Source: DATJXG01 sp035500455 (GTDB taxonomy: Bacteria > Acidobacteriota > Terriglobia > Terriglobales > Acidobacteriaceae). Taken from it: a stretch of DNA of 14,658 nucleotides. This document shows, piece by piece, positions 5,526 to 14,576 of this stretch. Positions within the stretch are counted from its first letter, which is position 1; the number at the start of each line of letters is the position of its first letter. The translations under genes were made by a program, and so were the position numbers. The notes beneath the pieces are model-generated. The model was not told the origin of the DNA. It ran no database searches and worked only from the letters and a program-made list of their open reading frames with translations. Where the stretch lies: assembly GCA_035500455.1 (NCBI GenBank), contig DATJXG010000302.1, positions 1 through 14,658 of the forward strand. Direction: 5' to 3'.

Positions 5526-7220
5526 TTACTGCGCTTTCACCGGGGCGTTGATGGTTCCTACCAGGCCGGTGCGGCCGTCCTGCACCGCCAGCCGGACTTG
5601 ATCGGCGCCGGCCTTTGGGTCCACGTCCATGTGCAGCAGCAGTCCGTGCTGCAGGATCTTCTGATAGGTGTCGTTGTCGAACACCTGGTCCACCTTTTTG
5701 CTTTCGTTTGAGGTCATCTTGCCATCCGCCGAATAAACCGCCGTGTAGAAGAGGACGTTCAGCTTCTTGCCTCCGGAAACGTCTTCTCCCGAAAGAGTGC
5801 TGGCGTCAACCAGGAACGATACTCCTAACTTTCCTTTGGCGGGGTTCGCTTCGGGGCGCACCACCTGGGCGGTGAAGGAAACCTGGGTGGCGGGGGAGGA
5901 GTTCGCCAGGGCCGAGGCCACCTCCTGGCTTGGGCTGTAACCTTTCATCTGGCTGGGATCGATGGCGTAGTAGCCGCGGCGGTGGAAGACTTCCGCTCCG
6001 CTCTGGTTCACCTTCACTTTGATGTTGCGGTATTTGCCGTCATACTTCTTGTTTTCCGGATAATAACCCAGCGTGTAGGTGGCGGATTCATCCGCGAAGG
6101 CGCGTTCCACCCCCTCCTTGATCTCATTCTGGTTCACGTAGGCCCGGCCCCCGGTTTCGCGCGCCATTTCGCGCATGGTTTCCTGGGCATCGGTGTCGGT
6201 GGAGATGGAGAGTCCGCGGGCGTCCACTGGATAAATGGCCACTTGCGCGCTGGAAAGGCGGGCGGCAGTTTCCCGAATATCTTCGGCATGAGATTGACGG
6301 AAGAATTCGGCCGCGCTGCCTGCCGCATGCTGTCCGACGCGCCGTGTGTCCAGGCTGGGCAAATCTTCCGATAATTCCGCATCCGTTACGCTGCGGTTTT
6401 CGGGGATCAGGGAGAAGGGCAGGTCGCCGGTCACCCAGATAATCGATTTCCGCCCCGGCAGCCCGCCCAGAATTCGGGCCAGGCTGTTCAGGGCATTGAG
6501 CGTTATCAGCGCCCTTTGATCTTCTGCATACCCAACCTGCGCGCCGGCAAACGCTGCGACGGCTGCCTGGGCGCTGTCGCTAAGCGGACCGGTCGCGGGA
6601 TCCAAGTCAGTCACGATTTGGGAGGTTGTGGCCGCGCCCTCCCCGCTTTGCGTAGGCTGAGCCGCTGTTTGGAACGTCTTTGGTTGGGGTTGATATCGTT
6701 GCAAGGCGGTGTAAAGGATTTGCGGGTCTGCGGTGAAGTCCTGTAACACCCCCAGCGAACCGGTCAAGGTGAACACGGCCATCCGCTCACCGGGTTTGTA
6801 TTGCTGCTGCACAAACCGCAGCATTTGCTGCCGGGCGTAGGCCTGGTCTTTGTATTCAGTATTTAGCGCATCCAGCAGCATAACCGTAATCGGGCCTTCC
6901 GAGCGGTACTCCGGCCGGTTGGAGTAAATCCCGGGAGGCAGAGGCTCAGGGGCGGCATTCTCGCTGGGCCGCACGAACATGGAAATTTTCTGTGCTTTGC
7001 CGTTCTCTTCCAGGGTGAAATCTTCGGGATGAAGACCGGCGACGGGCTTGCCTTGCTTGTCTGTGACAACGACATCTACCAGGACCAGGTGGGTTGTAAC
7101 CCGAATGGTCGGCGGCGGAACCTGCGGAGAAGCCGGGGCCTGAGCCATTCCCGTCGCGGCCACACAAATAACCAGAACCAGTGTCAGGAAACGGTGCCCG
7201 CGAAATCCATGGAGAGTCAT
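5526..7220 (-). CDS. Secreted vWFA-related protein, acidobacterial type
   Basis: A 564-residue exported protein. An N-terminal signal peptide (helix about 11-24, likely cut near AMAQA, 24-28) is followed by the hallmark IRVTTHLVLVDVVVTDKQGK, then HPEDFTLEENGK. The von Willebrand A fold spans about 110-385: VMLLDALNT at 113-121, RKSIIWVTGDLPF at 257-269, VAIYPVDARGLS at 327-338, and the closing TLGYYPENKKYDGKYR. The rest, beyond HRRGYYA, is a beta-rich tail. This matches the vWFA-related acidobacterial family, which is abundant in that phylum and has no known ligand. The metal site is degenerate (DALNT instead of DxSxS). The ATG has AAGGAG about eight bases upstream. It diverges from the TPR/propeller pair, suggesting joint function. 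Confidence 0.9.
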   Translation of the reverse strand: MTLHGFRGHRFLTLVLVICVAATGMAQAPASPQVPPPTIRVTTHLVLVDVVVTDKQGKPVAGLHPEDFTLEENGKAQKISMFVRPSENAAPEPLPPGIYSNRPEYRSEGPITVMLLDALNTEYKDQAYARQQMLRFVQQQYKPGERMAVFTLTGSLGVLQDFTADPQILYTALQRYQPQPKTFQTAAQPTQSGEGAATTSQIVTDLDPATGPLSDSAQAAVAAFAGAQVGYAEDQRALITLNALNSLARILGGLPGRKSIIWVTGDLPFSLIPENRSVTDAELSEDLPSLDTRRVGQHAAGSAAEFFRQSHAEDIRETAARLSSAQVAIYPVDARGLSISTDTDAQETMREMARETGGRAYVNQNEIKEGVERAFADESATYTLGYYPENKKYDGKYRNIKVKVNQSGAEVFHRRGYYAIDPSQMKGYSPSQEVASALANSSPATQVSFTAQVVRPEANPAKGKLGVSFLVDASTLSGEDVSGGKKLNVLFYTAVYSADGKMTSNESKKVDQVFDNDTYQKILQHGLLLHMDVDPKAGADQVRLAVQDGRTGLVGTINAPVKAQ

Positions 7221-7250
7221 AGCCGGCGCTCCTTCTCGTGTTGCCAGGCG

Positions 7251-7260
7251 CTAACGTTAG
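7251..7260. promoter_or_regulatory. Palindrome CTAACGTTAG upstream of the vWFA gene
   Basis: A perfect 10-base palindrome 31-40 bases upstream of the vWFA start, in the 292-base spacer shared with the TPR gene. On the minus strand it overlaps where a weak promoter could lie (TTGCAA, 17 bases, TAACGT). It may be an operator. On the plus strand TATACT (7383-7388) is a good -10 match, but no -35 accompanies it. Confidence 0.3.
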
Positions 7261-7498
7261 TATCTTTGCTTTCGGGTTGCAACTTTTTTGTGGTAAGGGC
7301 ATGTCATTCAATTCGCGCCGCAAGGCGGGCTGTCGTTTCCCTTGGCGGTCTGAGATCGTCGGTCGGTCATGGGCCGCTGAGTTATACTGCGGCTTCAGGA
7401 TTTCTGACGGGCTTGGTCCGCGCGGACACGGGAGTTCTGCGGTCGGCGATGTGAACGAGCCAGGGTTCATTTGATTTTTCCCATTCCATCCAGGCTTC

Positions 7499-7505
7499 GG
7501 AGGAG
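7499..7505 (+). promoter_or_regulatory. Ribosome binding site that decides the TPR gene start
   Basis: GGAGGAG, seven bases before the TTG at 7513. The longer possible start, TTG at 7471, has only a weak AGGG upstream. The shorter form also gives a better signal peptide. Confidence 0.7.
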
Positions 7506-7512
7506 CGCTTGG

Positions 7513-8583
7513 TTGCGCCACAGCGGCCGTGCCAAGTCTCCGCGTTCGTGTCGTCGAATTTTGAGTTTTGCGATCCTATTGCTTTTCGCGCCCAGCCTTC
7601 TCGCAGCTCAATCAGCGGACTCTCAACTGGCTCCTCTGCTTCGCCAGGGGCAGCGCGCTCTCGATTCCGGCGATTACGCGCTCGCAGCTACTGACTTCGA
7701 GAAAGCCCGGGCCCTTGCCCCTGAGAGCCTCGAAGCTAATCGCGGGCTGCTGTTGAGCTATCTCCAGGAGAAGCGCCTGGATGCCGCCGAAGAGGTAGGA
7801 AAAACCGCCGTGGCGCGTTGGCCCCAGGACGCCCAACTCCAGCACTGGCTGGGGCTGGTTTATTTCAAGATGGACGAGAACCCCAAGGCTTTGGAATCGC
7901 TGCAGCGCGCCGAAAAGCTGGATCCTTCGCAATTCGATATTCACTTTGACCTGGCCCTGGTTTTACTTTCCGGCGATCAGTACCCGGAAGCCGCCCAGCA
8001 GTTGGAAACGGCGAACCGTCTCGATCCCAAGAATGCTCTCGCCCATGTGCTGCTGGGCCGCGCTTACCAGAACACGAACCGCACCGAGCAGGCGATCGAG
8101 CAGTTTCAAACCGCGCTGCGTATCGATCCGAAGATTCCTCTGGGCCACTATCACCTGGGATTCGCTTACGCCAGCCTGGGACGCAACCAGGAGGCCATCG
8201 ACGAATTCGAGAAGGAGATCAGCAACGGGGCGGCGAATCCCTCGGTCCTCTACCAACTGGGACGCTGCCTGATCGATGCGGGCGAACTCGATTCCGCCGT
8301 CAGCTATTTGAAGCAGGCGGTGGAGATGGACCCGCACAACCCCGATGCCGCCTACGATCTGGGCAAGGGCCTGCTTCTCCAGGGAAACATGGAGGCCGCG
8401 ATTCCTGCGCTGCAGCACGCCGTTGAGCTGAAGCCTGACGATCCCAGCCCCCACTATCAGTTGGCGCGGGCGTTCGAGCGCAGCGGACGCAAGGCGGAAG
8501 CGCAAAAAGAATTTCAGACCTTCGCCGCGCTTAAGAAGGCGCAGCCCATGACCGGCGGCATGGCAACGGGAAGGAATCAGTGA
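7513..8583 (+). CDS. Exported tetratricopeptide-repeat protein
   Basis: A 356-residue protein (from TTG at 7513; an extension to TTG 7471 would add 14 residues). A basic N-region and hydrophobic core (16-30) ending in LLAAQS form a signal peptide with cleavage likely after 31 or 32. From about 38 to 344 the protein is nine tandem 34-residue TPR units in almost perfect register, with the expected W/L-G-Y-A-P pattern (for example HWLGLVYFKM, LGRAYQNTNR, HYHLGFAYASLG, YDLGKGLLLQG). TPR solenoids bind peptides or other proteins, so it is a probable periplasmic or surface scaffold. Its stop codon overlaps the start of the FG-GAP/ASPIC gene (GTGA), so the two are translationally coupled and likely partners. 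Confidence 0.88.
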   Translation: MRHSGRAKSPRSCRRILSFAILLLFAPSLLAAQSADSQLAPLLRQGQRALDSGDYALAATDFEKARALAPESLEANRGLLLSYLQEKRLDAAEEVGKTAVARWPQDAQLQHWLGLVYFKMDENPKALESLQRAEKLDPSQFDIHFDLALVLLSGDQYPEAAQQLETANRLDPKNALAHVLLGRAYQNTNRTEQAIEQFQTALRIDPKIPLGHYHLGFAYASLGRNQEAIDEFEKEISNGAANPSVLYQLGRCLIDAGELDSAVSYLKQAVEMDPHNPDAAYDLGKGLLLQGNMEAAIPALQHAVELKPDDPSPHYQLARAFERSGRKAEAQKEFQTFAALKKAQPMTGGMATGRNQ

Positions 8584-10409
8584 GCGCAAGGCTGCGGCTC
8601 ATCCTCTTGTGCTCTGGACTCTGCGCCATGGCGATCTGCCTTTCGGCCTTTGCTCCGCCGCAGAACACGGCTCCCCGACGAGTTGATCCCAGGGGGCAAA
8701 GCGCACCATCCGCCTCTCAAAGCCAGAGTGCGGCAGAGAGCAATTTGCGATTCTCCGACGTAGCCCGCGCCGCCGGCCTGAATTTCCACCTCACCTGCGG
8801 CGGCGCCGAGAAGCGCTACATCATGGAGTCGATGTGCGGCGGCATCGCCGTCTTCGATTTCGATAACGACGGCTGGATGGACATCCTGCTGGTAAACGGC
8901 GGCACGCTGGCCGACCTTCACGCCGGGAAGTGTCTTGAGAGCAAGCTCTACCGCAACAACCACGACGGAAAATTCACCGATGTCTCGGCCAAGGCCGGCC
9001 TCAACCATTGCGGCTGGGGATTCGGAGTTGCGGTTGGCGACTACGACAACGACGGCTGGGAGGACGTGTACATCACCTATCTCGATGGCGGGGTCCTTTA
9101 CCGCAACAACGGCAACGGAACGTTCACGGACGTGACCGCCAAAACAGGCGTGGGAAACAAAGGACGCTGGGGCACAAGCGCCGCCTTCGGCGATTTCGAT
9201 AACGATGGCTACCTCGATCTCTACGTCGCCAACTACGTGGATTTGGATCTCGCCCACCTGCCCGAATTCGGCAAAGGCCCGTTTTGCCAGTACCGCGGCA
9301 TTCCGGTTTCCTGCGGCCCACGCGGTCTGAAAGGCAGCCGGGACCGCCTCTACCATAACAACGGCGACGGCACATTCACCGACGTCACCGAGAAGTCCAA
9401 CATCGATCCCGGCAGCTACTACGGCCTGGGAGTTCTGTGGCTGGACTACGACCAGGACGGATGCCTCGATCTCTACGTAGCAAACGATTCCTCACCCAGC
9501 CTGCTCTACCACGGCGACTGCCAGGGCGGATTCACCGAAGTGGGAGTGAGTGCGGGAGTCGCCTACAGCGCCGACGGCCGCGAGCAGGCGGGCATGGGAA
9601 TCGACTCCGCCGATTACGACAACGACGGCTGGCCGGATATCGTCAAGACCAACTTCTCCGACGACACCAACAATCTGTACCACAACGATAAGGACGGGGA
9701 GTTTACCGATCTCGCCGGGCCGGCGAATTTCGGACCGGTGAGCATTCCTTTCCTCGGCTTCGGAGTGAAGTTCGCCGACTTTGATAATGATGGCTGGCCG
9801 GATATCTTCGTCGCCGACGGCCATGTGAACCCGCAAGTCGATAAGCAATCCTTCGGCGTGACTTACGCCGAGCGGCCGCTGCTGTTTCGCAACTTGCAGA
9901 ATGGGAAGTTCGCGGAGGCGGGCCTGACTGCCGGGCCAGCATTCGCGCGCCGCTACGTAGCGCGAGGCGCTGCGGCCGGCGATTTTCAAAACAACGGCGC
10001 GGAAGACCTGCTGGTCAGCGTGCTGGATGGTCCCCCGATGCTGCTGCGCAACGAAACGCCGCAGCGCGGCCACTGGCTGGAAATCAAGACGATCGGCAAA
10101 CGCTCCGCCCGCGACGGCTTCGGGGCGAGAGTGGAGATCAAAGCTGGCGACCGCACCTGGGCGTCGCAGGTTCGCGCCAACTCCAGCTTTGAATCGGCGA
10201 GCGATCCGCGCCTGCACTTCGGGCTGGGCGCGGCGAATCGAGTGGACAGCATCGTCGTGCGCTGGCCATCAGGAATCGTGGATCGGCTGGGAGCGGAGAA
10301 CGCCGATCAGGAGATCGTGATCCAGGAAGAACTGGGTGTCATAGCCCGGCGCCCAGCAGCCGCCGCCCAGACCCACACGGACGAACACCCCAACCAGACA
10401 GCGCAATAA
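8580..10409 (+). CDS. Exported FG-GAP/VCBS propeller with ASPIC/UnbV tail (CRTAC1-like)
   Basis: A 609-residue protein with a signal peptide (hydrophobic 6-24, likely cut after AFA at 25). It then has seven repeats carrying calcium-binding loops of the integrin-alpha type, DxDxDG, at 93, 154, 205, 289, 345, 400 and a degenerate one at 468 (DFQNNG). Each is followed by W/Y-x-D-I/L-x-V. Seven repeats fit a seven-bladed beta-propeller. The last 120 residues (HWLEIKTIGKRSARDGFGARVEI, split here as HWLEIKTIG and DGFGARVEI, then DPRLHFGLG and VDSIVVRWPSG) match the ASPIC/UnbV domain found with such propellers in CRTAC1-type proteins. The start is GTG, overlapping the TPR stop by four bases, with AAGGA upstream. 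Role: a secreted or surface binding protein; no enzymatic residues were seen. Confidence 0.92.
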   Translation: MSARLRLILLCSGLCAMAICLSAFAPPQNTAPRRVDPRGQSAPSASQSQSAAESNLRFSDVARAAGLNFHLTCGGAEKRYIMESMCGGIAVFDFDNDGWMDILLVNGGTLADLHAGKCLESKLYRNNHDGKFTDVSAKAGLNHCGWGFGVAVGDYDNDGWEDVYITYLDGGVLYRNNGNGTFTDVTAKTGVGNKGRWGTSAAFGDFDNDGYLDLYVANYVDLDLAHLPEFGKGPFCQYRGIPVSCGPRGLKGSRDRLYHNNGDGTFTDVTEKSNIDPGSYYGLGVLWLDYDQDGCLDLYVANDSSPSLLYHGDCQGGFTEVGVSAGVAYSADGREQAGMGIDSADYDNDGWPDIVKTNFSDDTNNLYHNDKDGEFTDLAGPANFGPVSIPFLGFGVKFADFDNDGWPDIFVADGHVNPQVDKQSFGVTYAERPLLFRNLQNGKFAEAGLTAGPAFARRYVARGAAAGDFQNNGAEDLLVSVLDGPPMLLRNETPQRGHWLEIKTIGKRSARDGFGARVEIKAGDRTWASQVRANSSFESASDPRLHFGLGAANRVDSIVVRWPSGIVDRLGAENADQEIVIQEELGVIARRPAAAAQTHTDEHPNQTAQ

Positions 10410-10760
10410 CCTGGACTCACAGCGTCCGAATTATTCCAAATTTTGTATTCCTGGTAGTGGCCAGCCTATGTTTCCACATAACAAACTTGCCCTCTGGTTA
10501 CGTAAGTCATTGACTGCGTTAGACAGCTGTTTTGGCTTTCAACGTGCGAAAACCTCCCAACATACCGATTGCCGGCGCGTGGGGAACGTGGGGCGCGGAT
10601 CGGGGTTTTCCAGAGAAATCAACAACATAACTTGACATTTCCGAACGAGGGTTGCACAATGGCGCCCGCTTTCGGTTCGTTGCGAATCTGCTGAGTAACT
10701 CAAAACCAGGGCTCTTGCACTTCCAAATTTCCACTTCCGCGCGCGAGAGAGGATAGGCCA
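10410..10760 (+). other. Intergenic leader region of the receptor gene
   Basis: The 351 bases before the receptor gene hold no plausible gene. They contain a strong promoter (10632-10660), an untranslated leader of about 95 bases, and the receptor's ribosome site AGAGAGGA (10746-10753) seven bases before the ATG. No clear terminator for the FG-GAP gene was found in the first 200 bases, and no riboswitch was recognised. Confidence 0.6.
10632..10660 (+). promoter_or_regulatory. Sigma70-type promoter of the receptor gene
   Basis: A perfect -35 box TTGACA (10632-10637), a 17-base spacer, and a -10 box CACAAT (10655-10660) matching four of six positions including the conserved AAT end. Transcription would begin near 10667, leaving a leader of about 94 bases. 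This is the best promoter in the window. Confidence 0.65.
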
Positions 10761-13700
10761 ATGAAAAAGCAGTTCTGTCTGATTCTGCCGTGCATTCTGC
10801 TGTTGGTGTTGAGTGCGGTTGCCCAGATCCAAAACGGCCAATTTGCTGGTACCGTGACTGACCCCTCGGGTGCCGCCATCCCCAATGCCAAGATCTCGAT
10901 TGTGAATCTGGGGACCAATCTCTCGGCTACGGCGACCACCAATGCCACGGGCGCATACACGATTAAGGAGCTACCCATCGGCGCCTACAAGATCACCGTG
11001 CAGGCGACAGGCTTCAAGACGGTGAGTAACAGCAATGTGCAGATCGAGGCCGGCACCACGGCGCACGTCGATTTCCGGATGGAACTGGGCCGGACGGAGG
11101 AAGTAGTTGAGGTCTCAGGTGAAGCCTCGGCAGTTAATACGGAAGAAGCCAAATTGGCGACGACCATCACTACCGCACAGATTTCGAATCTGCCGCTTAA
11201 TGGACACAACGTTTACGACCTGATGCAGCTGTCGCCCGGCGCGGTCAATGTCGCCGGCGTGGACTTTGAAGCCGGTCACAATACAGTAGTCAATGGCCTG
11301 CGCGAAGATTTCAACGGCTTCCTCATCAACGGCGTGGCCAACAAGGGCCTGAGCGGCGGCGTGAACAATACGCCCATCCAGGACACGGTGCAGGAATTCC
11401 AGCAACTCGAACTGAACGTCTCGGCGCAGTACGGAAACAGCGCCGGCAGCATCAACAATCTGGTCACCAAGTCGGGGACCAACGCATTCCATGGCACGGT
11501 GTGGGAGTATTTCCGGAACGACAAGCTGGATGCCAACGAATACTTTCTGAACCAACAGGATGTCGCCAAGCCGCCGCTTCGGTTCAACCAGTTCGGTGCA
11601 ACTCTGGGCGGACCGATCGTGAAGGACAAGTTGTTCTTCTTCGGCTCGTATCAGGGCGACCGCTTTACCACCTCGGGTACCCCACAAACGATTACCGTCG
11701 AGTCACCGGAGTGGCGCAGTGCAGTGGAGGCGGCTCAGCCGAACTCGGTGGCGTCACTCTTGTACCACGACTTCTCACCCAGCGTTGCCGGCAGCACGCT
11801 TTCCACTTTGGACCAATACGTCCCGACTGCTAGCTACACCGACGCAATCGCGGGTGTGACCAGCGGTGTGACTCCAGATTATTCTGGCTGGCTCTGCGCC
11901 GACAACAACAGTGCGCTGATTTCCTCCAGGATTGCGTCGGTAATCGGCGTAACCGCAGTCGATCAGGCCATCATGATGCACAACAATTGCGCCGCTGGAT
12001 CAATCCCCGCGATTCAGGCCGGAACCATGGCGCGTACCGATCCGTTCATCAATTCCAGCGTTGCCATCTTCAAGAGCCAAACCCAGAGTCTGGGCAACCT
12101 GTTCAACGGAAATGAGGCATCGGCCCGGTTGGACTATAACTGGGATGCCAGCAACCGCATGTACGCCCAAGTGAACTGGTTGAAGACCTCAGACCAGTTT
12201 GGTCCGTGCAATTCTGCCTGCACCCGCGGCTTCTCCAACCCTGCAAAGTACTCATACCCCAACGGCCAGTTCAACTACGTTCACACCTTTTCTCCAACTG
12301 TTCTGAACGAGTTCAAGGTTGGCTATACCCAGAACAATCTTGGAATTAGTGTGAATCATCCGGGCGTGCCTGACATTTACTTCGACGACGGCACCGCCGG
12401 GTTTGGCTCTTACAGCGGCTATCCCCAGTTCTTCAAAGAGCACGATTACAGCTACGGTGACATGGTTTCCATCAGTCACGGGAACCATAACATCAAGATC
12501 GGCGTGGATATAAAACGCAACCTCGAGAACAGCGAGTTCAATGTCGCGCGCCCGTCCTACGAGATGTTTGACCCGCTCTATTTCGCCGCCGACTCGCCTG
12601 CCGAGCAGGTGGCCGGTGTTGATCCCGGGTTTGCTGACAACACCGCTGCCCATCTGGATTCCAATGTGCGCCATTGGCGCAACCTGGAATTCGGCAGCTA
12701 TTTCCAGGACGATTGGAAGGTTTCGAAACGGCTGACCCTGAACCTCGGCATGCGGTACGACCTATTCACGCGCCACAGCGAGGAGAACAATCTGGCTACA
12801 ACGTTTAAGCTCGGACCCGGAAGCAGCTTGTCGCAGCAAATCGCCAGCGCGAATGTACCCTTCAGCACGGCCACGGATTCCAGCGGAAACTACCTCTCGA
12901 CGTGCAACCCCAGCACTGTTTCAGTTCTGAGTAGTCAAGTGTTGGCTGGCGTCTGCGGAGATGGAGGCTTTGCAGCTTCGAAGGGGTTAGGAGCCGGCGA
13001 CCATAACGACTTCGGCCCACGCGTGGGCTTCGCTTGGGACGTGTTTGGGAACGGCAAAACCTCATTGCGCGGTGGGTTTGGAGTGTCCTACGAGAGTACG
13101 CTGTACAATCCTCTATCGAACTCCCGCTGGAACCCACCGTATTATTCGTTCAACCTGGCCACCGGGCCGTTGAACGGCGGGGGCGAAACCCTGATTTACG
13201 GGCCCACGACCTGCACGGCAACCAGCTGCTCGCCCTCTGGCGCTACCCCGACCTACAGTGGTGCGGGCACAAACCCGAACCAGGGTACAGGCGCGCAGTC
13301 CGCCGGCAACATCACTGGATGGGCTGCCTTCAATCCCGATACCGCCTACCTTACGGGCATCGTGCTGCCGCAAGGTATCCGCGATCCTTACGTCTACAAC
13401 TACTTCTTCAGCTTGCAGCACGAGATCGCTCCCAAGCTCGTTGTTGAAGCCGACTATGTCGGCACTACGGGACACAAACTGTTCCGTGCGGAAGACCCCA
13501 ACCGTGAGGCGGGCGGACTGCTGCCCTCGGGAGACTGTGTAACCGACAACTTGGGCCGCGATTTGTGCAGTCTGAAAACAACCATCAATCCCTCCGGCCG
13601 GCCCAACAGCAACTACGCGACACTGCGCACGTGGGAAAACGCAGTGAACTCAAACTACAACGCCCTGCAGCTCTCGGCGAAGAAGCAGATGAGTCACGGG

Positions 13701-14555
13701 CTGCTGTTCAACGTGAGCTATACGTATAGCCACTCGATTGATGAGGGCTCCACGTGGCACAGCGGCGCCACCACCGCCAGCGGCGGTTCTGGCGGCGATG
13801 GGTATGCGACCGACGATGCGTTGCCGGGTCTGGATCGCGGTAATTCCGTCTTCGATATCAGGCACCGGCTGGTAGTGAACTACGTGTACGAACTGCCGGG
13901 TCAGCATCTGCGCGGCGTTGAGGGGGCGGTGCTCGGCGGCTGGCAGTACAACGGCATCTGGGCCTTCCAGAGCGGCGCGCACTGGTCGCCGTATGATTCG
14001 CGTTCGGCGCACCTGACAGGCAATTCCGATCCCACCAACGGCCCGTTGAGCGGATGCTATGCAGTTCCGTTTGTTGCTGCCGACTGCTCAAACACCGGCG
14101 GCGACTACAACCTCGACGCCGGCAAGAATGACCGGCCCGATAGCTCGATCCCCCAGTTCAGCCAGTCGCGTTCATCCTGGGCCAACGGCTGGTGCCCGGA
14201 CGGCACAAACAACGGCGGAATCCTGAATGGCTGTGCGCCCAGTTCAGCGTCGACGGCGGGTTTGCCCGTCATTTCTACGCCCTGCCTGGCCTGCACGGGC
14301 AACTTGGGCCGCAACCAGTTCGAAGGGCCGGGCCAGTGGTATTCCGACATGACCCTGGGCAAGGTCTTCAAGTTCACGGAACGGGTGAACATGAAGTTCG
14401 AATGGTCGCTGTTCAATGTGTTCAACCGCGCTAACTTCCTGTTGGCGACTACTGGAGGCGGCGCAAACAACCACGTGAGCTTCACCAACTTCGGCCAGGC
14501 TGCCGGCACGCTCAATGCCCGCAACATGCAGTTCGGTCTGAAGCTGCTGTTCTAA
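10761..14555 (+). CDS. Oar-like TonB-dependent outer-membrane receptor
   Basis: A 1264-residue outer-membrane protein. The signal peptide is 1-21 (ends LSAVAQ). Residues about 26-107 are a carboxypeptidase-regulatory-like beta-sandwich (GQFAGTVTDPSGAAIPNAKI, GAYTIKELPIGAYKITV). Residues about 118-240 form the plug (ISNLPLNGHNVYDLMQLSPG, VNGLREDFNGFLINGV, INNLVTKSGTNAFHGTVWEY). The rest is a long beta-barrel ending in a terminal Phe (FGLKLLF), the outer-membrane assembly signal. This matches Oar/SusC-like receptors expanded in acidobacteria, thought to import large oligomers such as glycans or to serve in adhesion; substrate unknown, and no SusD-like partner is in the window. No TonB box was recognised. 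Sixteen cysteines occur in the barrel, in close pairs. It has its own promoter and a strong terminator. Confidence 0.93.
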   Translation: MKKQFCLILPCILLLVLSAVAQIQNGQFAGTVTDPSGAAIPNAKISIVNLGTNLSATATTNATGAYTIKELPIGAYKITVQATGFKTVSNSNVQIEAGTTAHVDFRMELGRTEEVVEVSGEASAVNTEEAKLATTITTAQISNLPLNGHNVYDLMQLSPGAVNVAGVDFEAGHNTVVNGLREDFNGFLINGVANKGLSGGVNNTPIQDTVQEFQQLELNVSAQYGNSAGSINNLVTKSGTNAFHGTVWEYFRNDKLDANEYFLNQQDVAKPPLRFNQFGATLGGPIVKDKLFFFGSYQGDRFTTSGTPQTITVESPEWRSAVEAAQPNSVASLLYHDFSPSVAGSTLSTLDQYVPTASYTDAIAGVTSGVTPDYSGWLCADNNSALISSRIASVIGVTAVDQAIMMHNNCAAGSIPAIQAGTMARTDPFINSSVAIFKSQTQSLGNLFNGNEASARLDYNWDASNRMYAQVNWLKTSDQFGPCNSACTRGFSNPAKYSYPNGQFNYVHTFSPTVLNEFKVGYTQNNLGISVNHPGVPDIYFDDGTAGFGSYSGYPQFFKEHDYSYGDMVSISHGNHNIKIGVDIKRNLENSEFNVARPSYEMFDPLYFAADSPAEQVAGVDPGFADNTAAHLDSNVRHWRNLEFGSYFQDDWKVSKRLTLNLGMRYDLFTRHSEENNLATTFKLGPGSSLSQQIASANVPFSTATDSSGNYLSTCNPSTVSVLSSQVLAGVCGDGGFAASKGLGAGDHNDFGPRVGFAWDVFGNGKTSLRGGFGVSYESTLYNPLSNSRWNPPYYSFNLATGPLNGGGETLIYGPTTCTATSCSPSGATPTYSGAGTNPNQGTGAQSAGNITGWAAFNPDTAYLTGIVLPQGIRDPYVYNYFFSLQHEIAPKLVVEADYVGTTGHKLFRAEDPNREAGGLLPSGDCVTDNLGRDLCSLKTTINPSGRPNSNYATLRTWENAVNSNYNALQLSAKKQMSHGLLFNVSYTYSHSIDEGSTWHSGATTASGGSGGDGYATDDALPGLDRGNSVFDIRHRLVVNYVYELPGQHLRGVEGAVLGGWQYNGIWAFQSGAHWSPYDSRSAHLTGNSDPTNGPLSGCYAVPFVAADCSNTGGDYNLDAGKNDRPDSSIPQFSQSRSSWANGWCPDGTNNGGILNGCAPSSASTAGLPVISTPCLACTGNLGRNQFEGPGQWYSDMTLGKVFKFTERVNMKFEWSLFNVFNRANFLLATTGGGANNHVSFTNFGQAAGTLNARNMQFGLKLLF

Positions 14556-14576
14556 AACTTGAATCTGGAGTTTTGC

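Noticed and set aside
7471..7512. Longer TPR protein starting at TTG 7471
   Set aside because: Weak ribosome site; the TTG at 7513 has GGAGGAG at ideal distance and a better signal peptide.
8577..10217. Long minus-strand frames opposite the FG-GAP gene
   Set aside because: They mirror the repeated Asp-rich loops (runs of Val/Ile/Glu) and have no ribosome sites.
5456..10423. 12-mer TGGACTCACAGC at 5456-5467 and 10412-10423, both just after plus-strand stops
   Set aside because: Several 12-mer repeats are expected by chance in 14.6 kb, so the match alone is not evidence.
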